This document shows, one piece after another, positions 43,048 through 51,957 of a DNA stretch of 64,000 nucleotides. The notes beneath the pieces are model-generated. The model was not told the origin of the DNA, made no database searches, and saw only the letters and a list, made by a program, of their open reading frames with translations. Position 1 is the stretch's first letter; each line of letters opens with the position of its first letter. Origin of the DNA: SABI01 sp963677695 (GTDB lineage Bacteria; Spirochaetota; Spirochaetia; Sphaerochaetales; Sphaerochaetaceae). A program made the translations under genes and the position numbers. Location: the NCBI GenBank assembly GCA_963677695.2, contig CAXXUJ010000001.1, forward strand, positions 496,001 through 560,000, given 5' to 3'.

Positions 43048-44157
43048 ATGCGCCAATTTGCTTTTGAAATGCCGACTAAGATTGTATTCGGCAAAGATAT
43101 ATTTTCCAGATATAACGACAGCTGGAAATCATATGGAAAGCGTTTATTTATAATTACAGGAAGAAATTCCGCCGAAAAATCCGGCGCACTGAAAGCTGTA
43201 ACTTCCGCTGCTAAAGAAAATAATCAGGAATACATTATCTATAATAAAGTACATGCCAACCCGGTATCCACAATGATCGATGAAGCGGCCGAAGAAGCAA
43301 AGGCTTTCAAACCGGATTTTGTCGTAGGCATTGGTGGAGGTTCAGTTCTTGATTCGGCCAAGATAGTTGCTGCTCTCGTTCTCCATCCTGAACTTAAAAC
43401 ATTAGACATGACCCGTCAGGTTGTATCTGACAATATACCTTTGATCTGCATCCCAACAACTGCGGGTACAGGAAGTGAACTGACCCCGTTTACTGTTGTT
43501 ACAGTGGCTGAAGAAGGTAACAAAAAAATGAATATGAAAACACGTATTTACCCTACCGCAGCATGGGTAAATCCGGAGTTTACCAGAAGCATGAGAGATG
43601 ATATCCGTAACCATACTCTACTTGATGCAATATGCCAGCTTGTGGAAGGAATATTGACTACCCGGTCTACACCTGTAACCGACACTCTTTCCTTCGATAG
43701 TTTGAAAAGAATATCATCCTTTTTACCTGCATACCTCAATGGAGACGATATTCCGGAGGAGGCTCTTGAAACAGTTTTGTACTCCTCGAGCATATCCGGT
43801 CTCGTAATCTCTCAGACCGGTATAAGTCTACCACATATTTTGAGTTATAATATTACGGATAATTTTCATACCCCCCATGGAATGGCCTGCGCGATATTTC
43901 TCATCAAGTACATGCGAATGCATCCTGAAAAACAGAAGGTAGATAATATTGTACATGCTCTGGATTTTAACTCAATTGATGATTTTCAGAAATGGGTTGA
44001 CGCAATGCTTGGCCAAAGACCTACAGCTGATTCTGCAATGTTGAAAGATTTTGCAGAAGATATCATGAAACAGCAGGAAAGACTTGGTAGTTTTCCCAAG
44101 ACATTACAATATGCGGACATTTTCAAATTGTATGAATCAGCATGTAGTATCGTCTAA
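43048..44157 (+). CDS. Iron-type (group III) alcohol dehydrogenase-family protein with a metal-ligand substitution
   Basis: 369 residues from ATG 43048, which has GAAGGAG 7 nt upstream; the ATG at 43033 lacks one. NAD-binding GGGSVLDSAK near residue 93, TAGTGSE near 138. The family normally has four metal ligands, Asp, His, His, His. Here the first two fall in DAICQLVEG, where Gln replaces the usual His of DAxxH; the others are in LPHILS and TPHGMA. A similar DAxxQ form occurs in some phosphonoacetaldehyde-reductase-like members, from memory. AT-rich codons differ from the neighbours, suggesting transfer. Substrate unknown. Confidence 0.82.
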   Translation: MRQFAFEMPTKIVFGKDIFSRYNDSWKSYGKRLFIITGRNSAEKSGALKAVTSAAKENNQEYIIYNKVHANPVSTMIDEAAEEAKAFKPDFVVGIGGGSVLDSAKIVAALVLHPELKTLDMTRQVVSDNIPLICIPTTAGTGSELTPFTVVTVAEEGNKKMNMKTRIYPTAAWVNPEFTRSMRDDIRNHTLLDAICQLVEGILTTRSTPVTDTLSFDSLKRISSFLPAYLNGDDIPEEALETVLYSSSISGLVISQTGISLPHILSYNITDNFHTPHGMACAIFLIKYMRMHPEKQKVDNIVHALDFNSIDDFQKWVDAMLGQRPTADSAMLKDFAEDIMKQQERLGSFPKTLQYADIFKLYESACSIV

Positions 44158-44215
44158 ATCTTTCCCGTAAGAAAAAAAATGGCATGAAGGATGAAGAAAA
44201 GAATACCGTAATAGT

Positions 44216-44473
44216 GTGAGAAACAGAAGATCGTCGAATGTACATATGGTTGGAGAAAGACTTGAGAACCCTTATGATCACCCAATCATTGCAGCTTCGA
44301 TTCATACCAATGTTTTGAGGTATGGAAATACAGAAGAGGGAATGGAATACCGTGGCGCTCTCACTGAGATCTCATCCCTGTCCGGCAACAATTTAACAGA
44401 TCCTGTCACATTCATAAAAGCCCTGAACAGCTGTTTAAAAAAATCGGTATGCAGAGTGCAGTACATTCTTTAA
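44216..44473 (+). CDS. Doubtful small open frame in an AT-rich gap
   Basis: 85 codons from GTG 44216, or 75 from ATG 44246 (MVGERLENPYDH). No Shine-Dalgarno, no recognised domain and no membrane segment. It lies in the gap 44158-44551, which otherwise holds only the stem-loop at 44540-44567. It could be a decayed fragment that travelled with the alcohol dehydrogenase gene. Confidence 0.2.
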   Translation: MRNRRSSNVHMVGERLENPYDHPIIAASIHTNVLRYGNTEEGMEYRGALTEISSLSGNNLTDPVTFIKALNSCLKKSVCRVQYIL

Positions 44474-44539
44474 GCGTTGTGTAGGAGTGGGTGCATTCAA
44501 AACAACCTGCTCGATGGCCTTTGAAATGGAGGAGAAATA

Positions 44540-44567
44540 CAGGTACGGATATTACAGCCCGTACCTG
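44540..44567 (-). terminator. Stem-loop at the 3' end of the SDR gene
   Basis: CAGGTACGG and CCGTACCTG form a perfect 9-bp stem around a 10-nt loop that includes the SDR stop codon. The U-tract in the leftward transcript is poor, so termination is possible but not sure. Confidence 0.5.
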
Positions 44568-45337
44568 TTTCTCATGTAATCGATGATATTATGGTGAGTT
44601 CCCAGACCACTCCACTCGTACAGAACCCCGTAATCGTCACATTCTTTATACAACGGGAGGCGCTCCAAGGCGAGGAGTTCCATAAGGGCATCTGCGATGG
44701 TAGCACCGGAAGGAGCGCTCATTTCGCTGATCTCCATATCGGAGACACAGCGGTCGATCGCCCCCGCGTAGCACTCATCACCGAGGTTGTTCTTCTTCCT
44801 GTTGTCGGTTATGGTTGTCTTCCTGTCTCCGAGAAGAAGGGAACATGCTTCGATTCCGAACATGCCGGTTTCCAGAACGACGCCTTCACACAAGGTGTTG
44901 AGTGCAGCCTTTGAGGCTGAATAAAACACCTGGAAGGGGACGGTGAAAGGAGCGGCCATAGAAGAGGTATATACGATTCTTCCCCTCCCCCGTTCACGCA
45001 TAAAAGGTATGACCTTCTGAGTACACAGGACGGCACCGAAAAGATTTATATCAAACATTCTGCGTATATCATCAAGGTTTGCATTCTCTATGGACCCGGA
45101 GACGCAGATACCGGCATTCGCAACAAGGAGATCAATCTGAGGAGTTACGGAAGTGATGTGGCGGAATGCCTCGGAGACAGCCTTCTCACTGCTGACATCG
45201 CAGATGACACTGCGAACTCCTGGAATATTGAATGCCGATCGGGCGAGTCCGAATACATTCCAGCCGTCTTTCACCAGCGATCGGACCATTTCCATTCCGA
45301 TACCTTTCGAGGCGCCAGTCACTACTGCTGTTTTCAT
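44552..45337 (-). CDS. Short-chain dehydrogenase/reductase
   Basis: 261 residues. TGASKGIGMEM cofactor motif at residue 7, VANAGI near 94, YTSSMAA and the catalytic Tyr-x3-Lys in FYSASKAAL. The start codon overlaps the stop of the SatP-like gene, so it is the last gene of the long leftward operon from 54640. Beyond classical SDR features, the substrate is open; a semialdehyde or ketone produced by the aminotransferase is possible (inference). Confidence 0.85.
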   Translation of the reverse strand: MKTAVVTGASKGIGMEMVRSLVKDGWNVFGLARSAFNIPGVRSVICDVSSEKAVSEAFRHITSVTPQIDLLVANAGICVSGSIENANLDDIRRMFDINLFGAVLCTQKVIPFMRERGRGRIVYTSSMAAPFTVPFQVFYSASKAALNTLCEGVVLETGMFGIEACSLLLGDRKTTITDNRKKNNLGDECYAGAIDRCVSDMEISEMSAPSGATIADALMELLALERLPLYKECDDYGVLYEWSGLGTHHNIIDYMRNRYGL

Positions 45338-45987
45338 TATACAAGCACCTTTTTCTTTCCGTCCGTCAGAATATCAAACAGACTGCTTTTATCTGATTTA
45401 CTCTCCTGGCGATTTTCCGATATGAAGGGCCCGGGAACAGGATAGATCTTCTTTCCGCAGACTTCGTTCACAAGGACTGCACTCCCCTCGTATAGCGGAA
45501 GGAGGGATGCGAATACAAGAAGGATACCGATGACCCGCGTACTGTCAAACGGAAGGATGCTGAGATCCTGAAGACCTGTCAGCAAAAACACGAGCGCTAG
45601 TGAGAAAAACATAAACGCTGTGAGACGAGGAATCCTCATGAGCACCGGGATTGTCAGAAAGAGAATCGCTCCCACAATAAGAGTGCCGATTCCGGCAGGG
45701 GCTGCATTATACTGCCATCCCCATACCTCGGTACTGTAGCTGACGAATATCTTAAGTGAACCTGCAAGAAACATGAAAGATGAGAACACCAGTGTTATGT
45801 TCGCCGCAAAGAAATTTCCACGTCGTATATCTGAGAAGATAACGAATACCTGAATAAAATATGCGGTGAGAATCCATGAAGCGAATATCGGGTTCACCGG
45901 AACAATATTCAGACATGCGGCTGCGAAACTTCCGTTCGCAACCGCCGTACACATCAGGGACGCAGGTCCTAGATTGGCTGTTTTCAT
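45337..45987 (-). CDS. Acetate/succinate carrier of the GPR1/FUN34/YaaH (SatP) family
   Basis: 216 residues from ATG 45987, which overlaps the stop of the aminotransferase gene as ATGA. Six hydrophobic segments. The N-terminal NLGPASLMCTAV region corresponds to the NPAPLGL signature of the family, in a diverged form. YNAAPAGIGTLIVGAILFL is in the fourth segment. Family members move acetate, succinate or ammonium-linked weak acids. Here it may import or export a carboxylate linked to the aminotransferase step. Confidence 0.7.
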   Translation of the reverse strand: MKTANLGPASLMCTAVANGSFAAACLNIVPVNPIFASWILTAYFIQVFVIFSDIRRGNFFAANITLVFSSFMFLAGSLKIFVSYSTEVWGWQYNAAPAGIGTLIVGAILFLTIPVLMRIPRLTAFMFFSLALVFLLTGLQDLSILPFDSTRVIGILLVFASLLPLYEGSAVLVNEVCGKKIYPVPGPFISENRQESKSDKSSLFDILTDGKKKVLV

Positions 45988-47333
45988 TTGCTGCCCTTCA
46001 ATGCGATCAGGCTCTTCTCGGCCGCGGCCAGAGTCTGATCCATATCCTTGAGGGTATGGGCACCGCCTACATACCACCTGGATCCGAACATCAGGAACAC
46101 ACCGTTCTTCTGCATTTCCTTCTGAAAATCGTAACCGAAAAGCGTATCGTAGCCTGCAAGTTCCTCTTCATCATATAAACGGCGTCTTCCACCGGGGATA
46201 CCGAACAGAGTAAAGAAAACACCTGTAGCTTCCGTGATGGTTGCGGGTACTCCATACTTGTCGAAGAGTTTGACAAGGCCGTCCATCAGGTATTCCTGAA
46301 CGCTGTAGATTTTGTCATAGATTGCCCCCTCGTCTCTTCCGAGAATGGATAAAGTCGCCTCAGCGGCCGCCATGCCCAAGCCGTAACCGGGGAATGTACC
46401 CGGTGCGAGAACTCTTCTCTGTCCCAGGATTCCCATGATCTCTTTCTTACCACCGACTGCAGACATCGGGATACCGCCGGAGATTGCCTTTCCGAACGTA
46501 CAGATATCGGGAGTAACACCCAGCACTTTCTGGGCACCGCCAAGTGAAACACGAAAGCCTGTTATGACTTCATCCATGCTCATGACGACATTGTATTTAG
46601 TACACAGTTCACGGATCTTCTCAACAAAACCGGGTTTCGGATAGAGGGCGAAATGGTTACAGACGATACCTTCGAAGTGAATAATCGCAATCTCGTCGTG
46701 ATACTTCTCGAAGGTCTTCTCAAGGACTTCGAAATCATTCCATGGGATCATGAAAGTCTCATTCTTCGCCCATGGAGACTTACCTTCCGTGTAGGTGATA
46801 TCACTCGGAGAATCAACATCAGCAGTATTCGGCTTTGCATCGGGATCCGGATTGATATGTCCGCCGAGGACATTGTCGAACCAGCCGTGATAATGTCCCT
46901 CGAATCTAAGAACGACACTCTTCCCTGTATATGCGCGTGCAATACGGATGGCAAGCTGAACAGCCTCCGAACCGGTGATGTTGAATTTCAGCTGATCCAC
47001 ACAGGGGACATACTCTTTTATCATTTTACCGACAGCGACATCCTGCGGGGTGAATACCAGATTCGAACCGAGAACGGTACCCGTTGTATCAAGGAAGGTA
47101 TGAATCTTGTCCATCATCTCCTTGTTCCGGTGTCCGAGAATGACGGGTCCCATTGCTCCGTTGAACTCTATATATTCGTTTCCATCAACATCATACAGAT
47201 GACTGCCGTCTGCGCCATTGACGAAGAGTCTGTGGTTCGTCGTCTCAAGGGGAACCTTATAGTTGGAGTGTCCGCCCGGGTAGATCTCATTGAATTCTTT
47301 TGTCAGTGCTTGACTTTTATCTTTCTTAAGCAT
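45984..47333 (-). CDS. Class III PLP aminotransferase, glutamate-1-semialdehyde aminomutase-like
   Basis: 449 residues from ATG 47333, which has GGAGG 8 nt upstream; an ATG five codons earlier overlaps that site. Family motifs: GSEAVQLAIRIARAYTG, HYHGWFDN, MSMDEVITGFR, and the PLP lysine in TFGKAISGGIP. The fold and motifs are close to HemL, but the operon has no tetrapyrrole genes and consists of importers and an SDR, so a catabolic aminotransferase or aminomutase is more likely. It is located between the Amt-PII gene and satP. Confidence 0.85.
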   Translation of the reverse strand: MLKKDKSQALTKEFNEIYPGGHSNYKVPLETTNHRLFVNGADGSHLYDVDGNEYIEFNGAMGPVILGHRNKEMMDKIHTFLDTTGTVLGSNLVFTPQDVAVGKMIKEYVPCVDQLKFNITGSEAVQLAIRIARAYTGKSVVLRFEGHYHGWFDNVLGGHINPDPDAKPNTADVDSPSDITYTEGKSPWAKNETFMIPWNDFEVLEKTFEKYHDEIAIIHFEGIVCNHFALYPKPGFVEKIRELCTKYNVVMSMDEVITGFRVSLGGAQKVLGVTPDICTFGKAISGGIPMSAVGGKKEIMGILGQRRVLAPGTFPGYGLGMAAAEATLSILGRDEGAIYDKIYSVQEYLMDGLVKLFDKYGVPATITEATGVFFTLFGIPGGRRRLYDEEELAGYDTLFGYDFQKEMQKNGVFLMFGSRWYVGGAHTLKDMDQTLAAAEKSLIALKGSK

Positions 47334-47404
47334 TTTTTCTGCCTCCATGCATTTGCGTATATCGTATTATTTAAACAGGCTGTAAAAATAGTAAATTTCG
47401 GCTC

Positions 47405-49084
47405 TCATTCAGAGAATTCTCTGTCCTGAAGGGCCTCATAATCCCGCTCGCCGGTACGGATCTTGAACACATTGTCCACGCGACTGATGAAAATCTTGCC
47501 ATCCCCGATATTTCCGGTCTGAAGTACCTGTTCCGCGACCGAAACCACGTCCTCAACCGGCACTTTCGTCACGACAATATCTACCTGGACCTTCGGAAGA
47601 AGTTTGATGGGGAGGGAGGAACTTCGGTACAGCTCATCTCCTCCCTTCTGGATCCCGCAGCCGAATACATTAGCCACGGTCATCCCTGTGATACCGATGC
47701 TGTTCATGGCTTCCTTGAGGATTTCCAGTTTGTCCTGGTTGATCACTATGGTGATTTTTGTCATCTTCTCCTTTGAAGGAGTGAAGGCCGGTATCTTCTC
47801 TGCTGAAATATCAATATTTCCCCTGCTCACCTGGGTTCCTGAAATCAACTCCATAGCCCTCAGAGGATAGGCCGCCGGATCAATCCCGTGCTCGAATTTA
47901 TCAAGTCCGCCGAGTTCGGCCTGTTCGCTTACCCTGAGTCCGATTGTCTTCTTCAACAGGAAGAACATGATGGACGCCGCGGCGAATACGAAAGAGCCGA
48001 CCGAAAGCACTCCAAGAATCTGCACAACCAGCAGTCCCATTCCTCCCGTGTAAAGGAGCCCTGCATCCGTTGACAAGAGACCGACCATGATAGTTCCGTA
48101 TGCCCCGCATATTCCGTGAACGCCGATAGCCCCCACCGGGTCATCCGCCTTCAACACTTTCTCTATGAACTCTATACCGAGAACAACAAGGAAACCGGAT
48201 CCGAGCCCGATGATCATAGCACCGAACGGGGATACGGTATCACATCCGGCAGTGATAGCCACGAGGCCGGCTACCGCTGCGTTAAAGGTCATGGAAATAT
48301 CGGCACGTTTGAACTGGATGGTTGTGAAAATCCAGGCTGTGGCAGCAGAGACTGCCGCAGAGAGATTCGTGTTCACCATAATTCTGCTTGCAAGCAGCAT
48401 GGATACATCGGAATCAATGCTGAATGTCGATCCTGCATTGAAACCGAACCAGCCAAACCAGAGCACAAAGACTCCAAGCACACCGAGAGTGAGACTCTGC
48501 CCAGGAATAGCGCTTGATTTCCCTTCCTTGGAGTATTTCCCCGTCCTTGGTCCTACAGCAATTACTCCCGCAAGGGCTGCGGTGCCGCCGACAAGATGAA
48601 CAACGGTTGAGCCTGCAAAGTCATGGAATCCGAGAGCGTCCAGCCAGCCACCACCCCATATCCAGTGACCGGATATGGGGTATATGAGAAGCGAAATGAT
48701 AAAACTGAACATACAGTAGGCTATGAAGCGGGTCCTTTCAGCCATCGCTCCGGAGACGATTGTTGCTGCTGTCGCACAGAACATTGTCTGAAAGATAATG
48801 AATGCCCACTGGTTCACACCCTGCGGGAGAATAGCACTGTATGAGCCGTTAGATCCCAGGTCGAACAAACCGAACAGAGGTGTGCCGCTTCCGAACATGA
48901 ATCCGAAACCGAGAAGGAAGAAAGCAACTGATCCAAGGGAAAAGTCGAGGAGGTTCTTCATGGCGATATTGCCTGCGTTCTTCACCCGGGTGAATCCGGT
49001 CTCAAGCATGGCGAATCCCGCCTGCATGATGAAAATCAGTATGGCTCCAAGCAGCACCCATATCGTATTCGTTGCCAGATACAT
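47405..49084 (-). CDS. Ammonium transporter fused to a PII signalling domain
   Basis: 559 residues. Residues 1-410 are Amt with eleven transmembrane helices, FAMLETGFTRVKNAGNI, DFAGSTVVHLVGGTAALAG and the second pore His in GVHGICGAYG. Residues 441-559 are a PII protein: GCGIQKGGDELYR before the T-loop, TGNIGDGKIFI as the B-loop, and KIRTGERDYEAL at the C-terminus. In GlnK the T-loop reads YRGAEY with Tyr51 as the uridylylation site; here it is YRSSSL with L491 in that position. So ATP/ADP/2-oxoglutarate sensing is likely kept and uridylylation lost. AGGAGG precedes the ATG, 2 bp after the upstream ABC gene. Confidence 0.93.
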   Translation of the reverse strand: MYLATNTIWVLLGAILIFIMQAGFAMLETGFTRVKNAGNIAMKNLLDFSLGSVAFFLLGFGFMFGSGTPLFGLFDLGSNGSYSAILPQGVNQWAFIIFQTMFCATAATIVSGAMAERTRFIAYCMFSFIISLLIYPISGHWIWGGGWLDALGFHDFAGSTVVHLVGGTAALAGVIAVGPRTGKYSKEGKSSAIPGQSLTLGVLGVFVLWFGWFGFNAGSTFSIDSDVSMLLASRIMVNTNLSAAVSAATAWIFTTIQFKRADISMTFNAAVAGLVAITAGCDTVSPFGAMIIGLGSGFLVVLGIEFIEKVLKADDPVGAIGVHGICGAYGTIMVGLLSTDAGLLYTGGMGLLVVQILGVLSVGSFVFAAASIMFFLLKKTIGLRVSEQAELGGLDKFEHGIDPAAYPLRAMELISGTQVSRGNIDISAEKIPAFTPSKEKMTKITIVINQDKLEILKEAMNSIGITGMTVANVFGCGIQKGGDELYRSSSLPIKLLPKVQVDIVVTKVPVEDVVSVAEQVLQTGNIGDGKIFISRVDNVFKIRTGERDYEALQDREFSE

Positions 49085-49086
49085 AT

Positions 49087-50097
49087 TTATTCCTCCTCAT
49101 TCTCTGCTGCATGGAAATATTTCGCCCGGTAGCACATGCAGAAATGCTCTTTCGACAGATAATTCATGTCTTTGACCATGAGGTCACATTCGGGAAGCCT
49201 TTCGGGACAGCGGGCCTTGAACACACAGCCCGGCGGCATATTGATAGGACTGGGAGTTTCCCCTTTCAGGATATTCACGGCCATCGGCTGAGATGGATCC
49301 GGTATGGGAATAGAGGCAAGAAGTGCACGTGTGTAGGGGTGGGCAGGCTGGGAATACAGCATCTCCACATCAGTCCCTTCTACGATCTTTCCTATATACA
49401 TCACATTCACTCTGTCGCTGATATGCTCGACTACACTGAGATCATGGGCGATGAAAAGAATAGTCAGATCTAGTTTCTCTTTGAGATCCATGAGAAGGTT
49501 AACAACCTGCGCCTGGACGGAAACATCAAGGGCTGATACCGGTTCATCCGCAACGATGAAATCGGGTTCCACAAGCAGAGCTCGGGCGATTGCGAGACGC
49601 TGCAGCTGTCCACCGCTGAACTGGTGAGGGAATTTATCGAGGGCGCTGCTGTTCATGCCGACGAGATCCAGAACTTCAAGTATTCTTTCCTGCTCTTTAC
49701 CGGGATACATCCTGAATTCCTTCAGAACCTCCTTCAGGGCATTACCAATCCTGATGCGGGGATTCATGGAAGAATAGGGATTCTGGAAAATAATCTGCAT
49801 TTCCTTGCGCAGTTCTTTCATCCGTCTGGGAGAAACCGTGGTGAGTTCCTCACCTTTGTACTTCACGCTCCCCTCAGAAGGCTGGACAAGCTGAAGAATG
49901 CATCTTCCGAGTGTAGATTTTCCGCAACCGGATTCGCCGACGAAGCTTACGATCTCGCCCTTCCTGATCTTGAAGGAGATATCATTCACAGCCATAAGGT
50001 ACTGATGTTCACTGTTCTTCTGCCCTGAGTTCTTTACACGGTATTTCTTCACGAGGTTCGACACCTCCAGGAGATATTCCTTCTTCTTAGTTTCCAT
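49087..50097 (-). CDS. dppF: Peptide-type ABC importer ATPase, OppF/DppF
   Basis: 336 residues. Walker A GESGCGKSTLGRCIL, signature FSGGQLQRLAIARAL, Walker B DFIVADEPVSALD, and the C-terminal PPGCVFKARCPERLPECD cysteine region that marks Opp/Dpp ATPases and often binds an Fe-S cluster. The start overlaps the dppD stop by 11 bp. Confidence 0.93.
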   Translation of the reverse strand: METKKKEYLLEVSNLVKKYRVKNSGQKNSEHQYLMAVNDISFKIRKGEIVSFVGESGCGKSTLGRCILQLVQPSEGSVKYKGEELTTVSPRRMKELRKEMQIIFQNPYSSMNPRIRIGNALKEVLKEFRMYPGKEQERILEVLDLVGMNSSALDKFPHQFSGGQLQRLAIARALLVEPDFIVADEPVSALDVSVQAQVVNLLMDLKEKLDLTILFIAHDLSVVEHISDRVNVMYIGKIVEGTDVEMLYSQPAHPYTRALLASIPIPDPSQPMAVNILKGETPSPINMPPGCVFKARCPERLPECDLMVKDMNYLSKEHFCMCYRAKYFHAAENEEE

Positions 50098-51106
50098 CTA
50101 AAGCTACCTCCTTCTCAGGATACAGATGGCAGCAGACACTGTGACCGCTGCCCTGACCGGTGGAGAGGGGGGGGACTGAGCGGCATACGTCCATGACGCT
50201 CTTGCAGCGTTCTGCGAAAGCACAGCTGGTAATCTCCCCGCCTGTAAGTCTCGGAGGTTGACCTTCGATGACCTCCAGACGCTTACGTGAACGCCCCAGT
50301 GTCGGCATAGCGGAAATCAGCCCCTTCGTGTATGGGTGTTTCGGATCCTTGAAGATCGTGTTGACATCTGCATATTCTACTATCTGTCCTGCGTACATGA
50401 CTGCCACGTAGTCACAGATATTGGCTACGACACCCAGGTCATGGGTGATCATGAGGATCGCCATGTCCGACTTTTTCTGCATCCTTTTCATGAGATTGAT
50501 GATCTCCGCCTGGATGGTGACATCAAGGGCGGTTGTCGGCTCATCAGCGAGCAGAATGGTGGGTTCACAGGCGAGAGCGATAGCGATCATGATACGCTGC
50601 TGCATGCCGCCGCTCAGCTCATACGGGTTCTGATGATACCGCTGGCGGGGAGAGTTGATACCGACCGACTCAAGAAGCTTAATCACTTTCTCTTTCGCTT
50701 CCTTCTTCCCGATATGCTGATGCCGGATGATTACTTCTGCAACCTGATCCCCAACTTTCAGCAGAGGGTTAAGAGAAGTCATAGGATCCTGGAAAATCAT
50801 GGATATCCGGCTTCCCCTTATCTCGCTCATCTTCTTGCTGGGCAGACTCAGGATATTTTTCCCTTCGAAGTGGACATTCCCTTCAATACGAGTTGTCTTG
50901 TGATCGTGGAGACGGAGCAGCGACTTTGTCGTAACACTCTTTCCGCTTCCGCTTTCACCCACAAGCCCGAGAGTTTTTCCTTTGAACATCTCGAAATTCA
51001 CATGCCGGACCGCCTGAATGTAATCCTGTCCGCTCTTGAATTTGACACACAGATCCTCTGCTGTGAGCACGACCTCTTCTGAAGACATTCGCTTCAACAT
51101 GCTCAA
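50087..51106 (-). CDS. dppD: Peptide-type ABC importer ATPase, OppD/DppD
   Basis: 339 residues. Walker A GESGSGKSVTTKSLL, signature LSGGMQQRIMIAIAL, Walker B ILLADEPTTALDV, C-terminal GEITSCAFAERCKSVMDVC with the family cysteines. It starts within the 3' end of dppC. With DppF it powers the importer. Confidence 0.93.
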   Translation of the reverse strand: MSMLKRMSSEEVVLTAEDLCVKFKSGQDYIQAVRHVNFEMFKGKTLGLVGESGSGKSVTTKSLLRLHDHKTTRIEGNVHFEGKNILSLPSKKMSEIRGSRISMIFQDPMTSLNPLLKVGDQVAEVIIRHQHIGKKEAKEKVIKLLESVGINSPRQRYHQNPYELSGGMQQRIMIAIALACEPTILLADEPTTALDVTIQAEIINLMKRMQKKSDMAILMITHDLGVVANICDYVAVMYAGQIVEYADVNTIFKDPKHPYTKGLISAMPTLGRSRKRLEVIEGQPPRLTGGEITSCAFAERCKSVMDVCRSVPPLSTGQGSGHSVCCHLYPEKEVALDGN

Positions 51107-51936
51107 CTCCTTTTCCTTTTCGGATCGAAGAAGTTATCGAGACCGTCACCCAGAAGGTTGAAGCAGATAACCACGATCATGATCGCGATACCGGAGGCGA
51201 TAACCATATTCGGCGCAATGGTGACAATACTCTTTCCCTCGGCAAGCATACTCCCCCAGTCAGCAGTTGGAGCCTGTACTCCGAGACCGAGATAACTCAT
51301 CGCGGCAAGGTCAAGCATCGAATATCCGAGGCAGAGAGTCGATTGAACAATGATGGTCGATACACAGTTGGGCAGGATGTGCCTGATCATGATCTTCATT
51401 TTCGAGTATCCCAGTGAATAGCAGGCCTCCACATAACTCTCTTCCTTCTGCACAAGCACGACCGATCGGATCATACGGGCCATGAAGGGGACATAGAAGA
51501 TACCCAGGACAACAATAGTGTTTCGGATACCCCGTCCAAATATCGAGACGGCGATCATCGCCAGCAGGATGGCAGGAAATGAGAGAATGACATCACAGAT
51601 ACGCATAATAATATTATCAAGCCGTCCTCCGTAAAAGGCAGTAATAAATCCTATAGGAACACCCACAATCAGGGAAATCCCGACCACGCACAGAGGACTG
51701 AGCATGGCGACCCTTCCTCCGTAGAGGATTCTGCTCCAGATATCCCGTCCCTGCATATCAGTTCCGAAGAAGTGATCTGAAGAATTCCCTACACTTATCG
51801 AGGTAAAATCCGTTGCAAATGGGTCGTATGGCGCTATCGCAGGAGCGAAGATCACCATAAGAATCACCAGAACCAGAATAATTGCTGATATAGATGCCAG
51901 CGGATACTCCCGAATATATTTTCCTATTAATTTCAT
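51103..51936 (-). CDS. dppC: Peptide-type ABC importer permease, DppC
   Basis: 277 residues, five to six transmembrane helices. N-terminal HFFGTDMQGRDIWSRILYGGR is the OppC/DppC signature; EAA loop EACYSLGYSKMKIMIRHILPN near residue 168. It overlaps dppD by 4 bp and follows dppB by 21 bp. Confidence 0.93.
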   Translation of the reverse strand: MKLIGKYIREYPLASISAIILVLVILMVIFAPAIAPYDPFATDFTSISVGNSSDHFFGTDMQGRDIWSRILYGGRVAMLSPLCVVGISLIVGVPIGFITAFYGGRLDNIIMRICDVILSFPAILLAMIAVSIFGRGIRNTIVVLGIFYVPFMARMIRSVVLVQKEESYVEACYSLGYSKMKIMIRHILPNCVSTIIVQSTLCLGYSMLDLAAMSYLGLGVQAPTADWGSMLAEGKSIVTIAPNMVIASGIAIMIVVICFNLLGDGLDNFFDPKRKRS

Positions 51937-51957
51937 ATCAATACCTCTATCTCGCCA

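Noticed and set aside
45984..47333. Calling the class III aminotransferase hemL
   Set aside because: Motifs fit HemL but the operon is an importer/ammonium set with no tetrapyrrole genes, so the symbol would mislead.
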